A program made the position numbers and the translations under genes. A stretch of DNA of 64,000 bases from Tillandsia leiboldiana. Lineage: Eukaryota > Streptophyta > Magnoliopsida > Poales > Bromeliaceae. Below the pieces are notes generated by a model. That model worked only from the letters and a program-made list of their open reading frames with translations, did not search any database and had not been told where the DNA came from. Every line of letters starts with the position of its first letter. The first letter of the stretch is position 1. Positions 57,759-64,000 of this stretch are shown piece by piece. Location of the stretch: NCBI GenBank assembly GCA_029204045.2, contig JAQNDB010000116.1, positions 62,001 through 126,000 of the forward strand, read 5' to 3'.

Positions 57759-60700
57759 TGTGAGGACCCGAAAATTCCCACGTTTGGATTACTGTTGGAT
57801 CTGCGGCTTCTGGAGACCCCTGTTGGGTATTAGAGGTGTTTGTGCGCATATTGGACCCAAGGATTGGACCCGGCATGAAAAACGGATCAAGTTTGCTTTC
57901 CCGGGAATTTTTGAGAAATTTTTGAAGTGGAATTTGGCAAATCGGACTTCGGATTTGGATTCAGCGCGCGAAAACGATCGAAACGGGCTATTTACTTGTA
58001 TTTTTCGGAGTCCGGATGCGAAAACACGCATTTCGAGGTCTTGGGTACTGTTCCGGCTGCCGGAGAGGCGCCGGCGGCGGCGGCGGGCGGCGGAGCGCGG
58101 CGGCTGGCGGCGGCGGAGGCGCGCGGTCCACCGCGGAGGCGTGCACCCGGGCGCTGGCCACGTGGAGCCTCCCGGTTGGCGGGCGCAGTGGGCGCGGTCC
58201 ACGGGATGGCGCGGGTGCACGGTGGACCCGGGGGTGGACACGTGGCAGTTCGGGGTTGGTGCGGCGTTGTGCGCGCGGTCCACGCAGCTGGTAGCAGGTG
58301 CCTCGGGATGCGTGCCCGACAGGCGCGCGTGGGCGCACATGGGGCGCGGCGTGGGCGCGCTGACCCGCGCTTCCCGCTCGGGGGCGCCACGTGTCGGCAC
58401 CCGCTTCGGCCGCGTGGCGCAGCGCGGTTGGCCCAAACAGCTGTTTGCTGTTTGGGAGGCTACGTGGCTGCCTGGGGGATTTCCGGGCGTGAACAGTAAC
58501 GGGCTGGGCCCGTTACTGTAGCAGCCCGGAAGTTTCGGGCGCTCAGTTTTGGGCCAAAATTCCAAACAGCTGGATTTTCGGGCTGGGCCTTTATATAGCT
58601 GTCTTGTGAGGGAGTTTTGCCCCCTTTCCCGAGCTCCCCTGCCCATGGCCCCTTTGGCAAAGTTGGAGATCTTCATCTTGCGCATCTTCTGGCAGAGGCC
58701 CGGATTTTTTGGAAGCCGCGGCGTCGACGACTTCGGCATCGGAACGCAGTGTGGCGATCTTTCATCGGAGGCCCGTTATCGTCGCAGTTCGATCTGAGAT
58801 GTCTACAGAGCTACTCCGTCAGTATTTTTGGACGATTTTTGCGGCGTTGGAATCACGAGAGGTACGTCTTCGATTTTCGTGTTGATCATCTTGCTGGATT
58901 CAGAGTTTATGACACGGTTTTCGAGGCATTTCTAAGCCGCTGTTTTCTGGTGGAGTTTTTGGACAGCGGCCCCTTGCCGGAATTTTATCTCCACAACCGA
59001 GTGTTGGATCGAGATGAGCCTATACACTTTTTGGATCTACTCGTCGCGAGGATTATCATCGTATTTTTTTGGGATTTTTATGAGGCTTGCCCGAAGGTAT
59101 ACTGTTTCCCCTCTTACTGTGCAGAGTTTTACAGTTGTGTGGTTGTGAGTGTTTGCGCACATGTACTGTAGAATTTGTAACTCGGCCTACGCGGCTTGGA
59201 TTTGGACGTGCAGGGTACCGTTTCGAAGATATCGACACGAGGATCGCTGTGATATTTTTATTGGATTTTTCTGGCCATTTTCAGCAGGTGAAAAAGGGAC
59301 ATCTTTGGGACTGAAATTCTGTGTACGTTTTTATGGACAGTTTTGGACTTGATGTGTATTTGTGGACTTTGTGTTGTACCCAGGAGAGTTACGAGTGTTG
59401 CTGGATCTTTTGGAGTAGGAGATTTTGATTTCCTGGTATTTTCGGCTGTACGACCCTGGACAGTTGTGCACCTTCAGGTGGGTGGCCTTGTCTCCATGAT
59501 TGACGGACTGTGCTTTAAATCTGCTATAGTAGGACTATGCATGATAGTGAAATCCTTGTGCAGCATGTTAGAATGTAGGAATTGCTATTCCTTGTTTTAT
59601 CTGATGGTATTGTCATCGTCTTGCTTTCTACCATCTGTAAATTATAGTTATTGGAACTTGACCTAGCACCCCGTCATATGTTGCATGTGTAACCAGACTA
59701 GTAGAAAACCCTCACTTGGGCTAGGCTTATTTCTGCTTTAGACATCCACACTTCTACTTTCCTGGACATAGTGTTCTTCCTCGCCCGGGTAGTGGGCCGA
59801 GTGGTCAGGAGTTATCTTTTAGTGTGGGATGCATTGCACTCGTGCTTGGGAGCAGAGTGGAGTCTGGTAGATGTAGTGGTTCGCTTGTATGTATCGGGAA
59901 CCGTTTGGGGTAAACGGTGGACCCGAGAGATCTTGTTTTTCCCCTGTTTGGGTCGTCGCCACTGTGTTAGTGGCAGTAGTTTACTAGTGTTAGCCGGACC
60001 TAGAACCCAGAACCCTTTTCAACATATACATGATTTTAGTCTACCAATGTTTTCTTCCAAACATCGAAGGGCCGCTGGAGTCTGTTCTTGTTTGATTGGA
60101 CAAAGGCATCAGCCCTTCGGGGTTTGGGTAAAACACTTATTTTCTAACTGTTTTTCTAAAAAGAACTAAAATCATTAAATATGGATTTCTTCCAGATCAA
60201 ATTAGTTTTCAATAACAAATGTCACCTTTTCCCGTAAATCTCCCCACTCGAAAGGATTCGAGCGGTCTGGGTTCTAGGGGTCGTTCCTCTGTCGGGACGA
60301 AAGCCATGGGGGCCGAGCCTGGAACCTGTTCTTGTTTGATAGGGTTGTAGGGGTAGGTCTCCCGGGACTTTCGGGCCCTTTTGGTGTCTTCTGCGAGTTG
60401 TACTGTGATTATTGCTTTCCCGAACTATAAGGGATCGGGAACTTCGATAGTCGGAGCCTAGAGTCTGTTCTTGTTTGATAGGGTTCTTAGCGCCGGTCTA
60501 TCGGGTTTCCGAACCCTTATGGTGTCGGTTTTTCTGGAGAGTTTAGTGTTCTGTTGTGGGAGCCGTCTGGTGGACGGTGGCCCCAGCTGTGTGACTTCCA
60601 GCTTGTGGTTGAGAGTTGGTGTTGTTGGTCGATCTTGTTGATCGTGGTTTGGACTATAGCCTGCATGAGCCATATTTGAGCTCGACAGAGATACGCGGAT

Positions 60701-61516
60701 ACTTTCCTCGGTGGGGTCGCTCCCCTCGAGAGCCACTCCGGAGTTGGGCCTGTTACTTGCTATCGCGACTTGTCGACGCCGTCCCTCTGACTGGCCCAGT
60801 TAGCGGCAGTCACGGACACCCTACGGTAGACCCGTCCTGTTGAGGATTTGCGGCAGTAGGTGGGCGCAGGTTTGACTGGACCCTTTGAGGCAGTCAGTTT
60901 AGATTTGGAGAGTTTACTGTGTGTGTTAGTAGATGCATCATGTTTCATCTGTTCCTTTTCTTGAGCATCTAGATAGAGGCATAGTAGCTGTAGAGTTACT
61001 TTTCCAGCCATTTCATTTCAGTTTTATATTGTTACTTTATGCCTCTAGTAGACTTAGTGGGCAGTCCGTTGGGCTTGTTGGCGGCACCTACTGAGAACTA
61101 CTTGGGACGTAGTTCTCACACCCGTCGTGGTGTATTTTCCCACAGGGACTTCTACTCCTGTTCCTGCTGCTCCTGTTGCTGCTTCTTCTGATCGTGGTGA
61201 GGGAGTCGCGAGCTAGATCCCTACCAGTCGTCGTCCAGAGAGTAGATGTACCCTTTTTATTTTGAGAGTTTCTTGTTGAGAGACCTTGTAGTGAGGTATA
61301 GAGTTGTACTTTTCCTTCTGAGTTGAGTGACTTGTACTTTGGTGAGGACTTTGTACTAATTTATTTTATTTCTAGTGGTTTATTTTCAGCTCTGATATCA
61401 GGATAGTTTAGTATCTATCTTTTGCAGGTTTGACGCTTCGTCTATACGGGGTTCACCGTATGGGCGGCGGATCTGTTAGCGAGCCCGGGTCGCAGTTTCG
61501 ACGCCGGGGCGTGACA
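57759..61516 (+). mobile_element. S4: solo LTR of a gypsy element (3.8 kb)
   Basis: TGTGAGGACCCG to GGGGCGTGACA, with agcca at 57754-57758 and 61517-61521. It has no primer site or pol. It is homologous to S2 in opposite orientation and shares its last 100 bp or so with G2. Hairpins lie at 61093-61117 and 61442-61463. The long GC-rich frames at 57789-58740 on both strands have no conserved domain and overlap each other, so I do not call genes. Confidence 0.9.
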
Positions 61517-61521
61517 AGCCA

Positions 61522-62065
61522 CGTGTCCTACCTCTGGTGCACGACGACCCGTGGACCGCGCGCCTGCCCGCGCGCCCGCGCGCCTGCCCGCGCGCCTGCC
61601 CGCGCGCTGCCCGCGGCCGCTCCGCCGCCTGCCCGAGCCCGTCCGCCGTGCTCCGCCGCTGCCCGCCGCCGCCGCCGCTGCCCGCCGGCGGCCGGAGTTA
61701 CTGTTCCGGCGTGAACAGTAACCAATGCGCAAAATATCAAGTAGGTAGTCCATTTTGACTGTTTTCGCGCGCTGAATCCGAATTTGATGTCCATTTTGCC
61801 AAATTCCATCTCCAAAATTTGCCGAAGGCATCCGGAAAGGTGTTCCTTGGTCCAAACTTCGCGCTGAGTCCATTTTTAATATCCGCCTCGCGCGAAACCA
61901 CTTCTAAAGATCCGACGGAGTCCACTGATCACCCACGTGATCCATTAAGCCCGAAGTCCGCCACTTGTGTCCAATTGGTGCACAAACACCTCCAACACAC
62001 AGTACAGGCTCCCCAGATGTCACCAATGACTCTACCACAGCTCTGCAGAGATCCCGGTCATCACA
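61522..62065 (-). repeat. G3 5' LTR, piece 2 (LTR start)
   Basis: Matches about 33647-34194 of the 3' LTR and ends CATCACA next to the tatat duplication. Confidence 0.92.
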
Positions 62066-64000
62066 TATATATTTGTATATTGATTTGTATATATATACAT
62101 TTGTATATAGATTTGTTTATATATACATTTGTATATAGATTTGTATATATATACATTTGTATATAGAATTGTATATATATACATTTGTATATAGATTGTA
62201 TATAGATTTGTATATAGATTTGTATATATAAACATTTGTATATAAATTTGTACATATATACATTTGTATATAGATTTGTATATAGATTTGTATATATATA
62301 CATTTGTATATAGATTTGTATATATATATATTTGTATATAGATTTGTTTTTATATACATTTGTATATAGATTTGTATATACATATATTTGTATATAGATT
62401 TGTATATATATACATTTGTATATAGATTTGTATATAGATTTGTATATATATACATTTGTATATAGATTTGTATATATATACATTTGTATATAGATTTGTT
62501 TATATATACATTTGTATATAGATTTGTATATATATACATTTGTATATAGATTTGTATATTGATTTGTATATATATATACATTTGCATATAGATTTGTATA
62601 TATATACATTTGTATATAGATTTGTTTATATATACATTTGTATATAGATTTGTATATATATACATTTGTATATAGATTTGTATATATATATATTTGTATA
62701 TAGATTTGTATATAGATTTGTATATGTATACATTTGTATATAGATTTGTTTATATATACATTTGTATATAGATTTTTGTATATATATACATTTGTATATA
62801 GATTTGTATATATATACATTTCTATATAGATTTGAATATAGATTTGTATATAAATTTGTATATATATACATTTGTATATAGATTTGTATATATATACATT
62901 TGTATATAGATTTTTTTATATATACATTTGTATATAGATTTGTATATAGATTTTTATATAGATTTGTATATATATACATTTGTATATAGATTTGTTTATA
63001 TATACATTTGAATATAGTTTTGTATATATATACATTTCTATATAGATTTGTATATATATATACATTTGTATATAGATTTGTATTTAGATTTATTTATATA
63101 TACATTTGTATATAGATTTGTATATAGATTTGTATATATATACATTTGTATATAGATTTCTATATATATACATTTGTATATAGATTTATTTATATATACA
63201 TTTGTATATAGATTTGTATATATATATACATTTGTATATAGATTTGTATATATATACATTTGTATATAGATTTGTATATAGATTTGTATATATATACATT
63301 TGTATATAGATTTGTATATATATACATTTGTTTATAGATTTGTTTATATATAAGTTTGTATATAGATTTGTATATATATACATTTGTATATAGATTTGTA
63401 TATATATATATTTGTATATAGATTTGTATATAGATTTGTATATATATACATTTGTATATAGATTTGTATATATATACATTTGTATATAGATTTGTTTATA
63501 TATAAATTTGTATATAGATTTGTATATATATACATTTGTATATAGCTTTGTATATATATACATTTGTATATAGATTTGTATATAGATTTGTATATATATA
63601 CATTTGTATATAGATTTGTATATATATACATTTGTATATAGATTTGTTTATATATAAATTTGTATATAGATTTGTATATATATACATTTGTATATAGCTT
63701 TGTATATATATACATTTGTATATAAATTTGTATATAGATTTGTAAATAGATTTGTTTATATATACATTTGTATATAAATTTGTATATATATACATTTGTA
63801 TATAGATTTGTATATATATATATATTTGTATATAGATTTGTATATAGATTTGTATATAGATTTGTATATATATATATTTGTATATAGATTTGTAGATATA
63901 TACATTTGTATATAGATTTGTTTATATATACATTTGTATATAGATTTGTATATATATACATTTGTATATAGATTTGTATATATAAACATTTGTATATAGA
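62066..64000. repeat. AT-rich tandem repeat array (28-bp unit of two 14-bp halves)
   Basis: About 1.9 kb, running off the window. The halves are GATTTGTATATATA and TACATTTGTATATA, sometimes with a lone 14-bp half in a row (GATTTGTATATAGATTTG). Variants include GATTTGTTTATA and single-base changes. Because 28 is not a multiple of three, the minus strand gives long pseudo-frames of Tyr/Ile/Asn/Lys. These are not proteins. The same repeat at 30325-30505 shows that the array was once continuous across G3. Confidence 0.97.

Larger units (their letters stand above)
30506..62065 (-). mobile_element. G3: minus-strand Ty3/gypsy element, interrupted by C1 and S4
   Basis: It is flanked by tatat at 30501-30505 and 62066-62070. 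On the minus strand: 5' LTR (62065 to 54623, minus S4; 3680 bp), primer site (54604-54615), decayed internal region split by C1, purine tract (34195-34206), 3' LTR (34194 to 30506; 3689 bp). The internal region is only about 2.1 kb once C1 is removed. It retains protease and integrase scraps, so it is a deleted gypsy element and not a purely noncoding LARD. LTR differences are roughly 2-3% by eye. Confidence 0.92.

Noticed and set aside
57289..58739. Large overlapping frames of 410 and 316 residues on opposite strands
   Set aside because: They are Arg/Pro/Ala-rich, lie across the G3-S4 junction, recur in other LTRs with frame breaks, and have no recognisable domain. High GC content explains their length.
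62032..63989. Long minus-strand frames rich in Tyr, Ile, Asn and Lys
   Set aside because: They arise because a 28-bp AT-rich repeat shifts frame each unit. All three frames give similar strings, and there is no start context or domain.

Overview
The window is a block of nested plant retrotransposons sitting in an AT-rich tandem repeat. I found no host gene, rRNA, tRNA or CRISPR array. Chromovirus-type Ty3/gypsy elements with 2.6-4.3 kb LTRs, a SIRE/Maximus-type Ty1/copia element, a TRIM and many solo LTRs point to heterochromatin of a flowering plant. A monocot is possible, but the sequence does not settle the species. Element names used here are G1-G3 (gypsy), C1 (copia), T1 (TRIM) and S1-S4 (solo LTRs).

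Left half (1-30324): G1 is a minus-strand gypsy element whose left end lies outside the window. Its 3' LTR (1-1730) is followed by a decayed internal region (1731-4086) and a 5' LTR cut into five pieces. The internal region carries T1 (1869-2341, target-site duplication acctt). The 5' LTR (4087-30324) carries four insertions, each with a perfect 5-bp duplication: S1 (6173-10401, acaac), S2 (11157-14658, tcggc), S3 (15146-19159, agatc) and the complete gypsy element G2 (19265-29456, ctgcg). Without the insertions the 5' LTR is about 4.28 kb.

Right half (30506-62065): G3 is a second minus-strand gypsy element, inserted in the tandem repeat (duplication tatat). Its 3' LTR is 30506-34194. Its internal region is decayed and interrupted by C1 (34587-52893, duplication tgatc). 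Its 5' LTR (54623-62065) is interrupted by S4 (57759-61516, duplication agcca). C1 reads LTR-internal-partial LTR-100 N gap-internal-LTR. It encodes gag, part of integrase, RT/RNase H and a third ORF behind a possible internal promoter and intron.

The tandem repeat (30325-30505 and 62066-64000) is the oldest layer. By LTR divergence (my counts by eye), G1 and G3 are oldest (about 2-3%), and C1 and G2 are young (about 0.5% and 0.3%). Both young elements have broken coding regions, so they probably moved with proteins supplied by relatives. Two short hairpins near the 3' end of the gypsy LTRs keep their pairing while their stem sequences change between families. I regard these, and the separate ORF3 unit of C1, as the most interesting signals.
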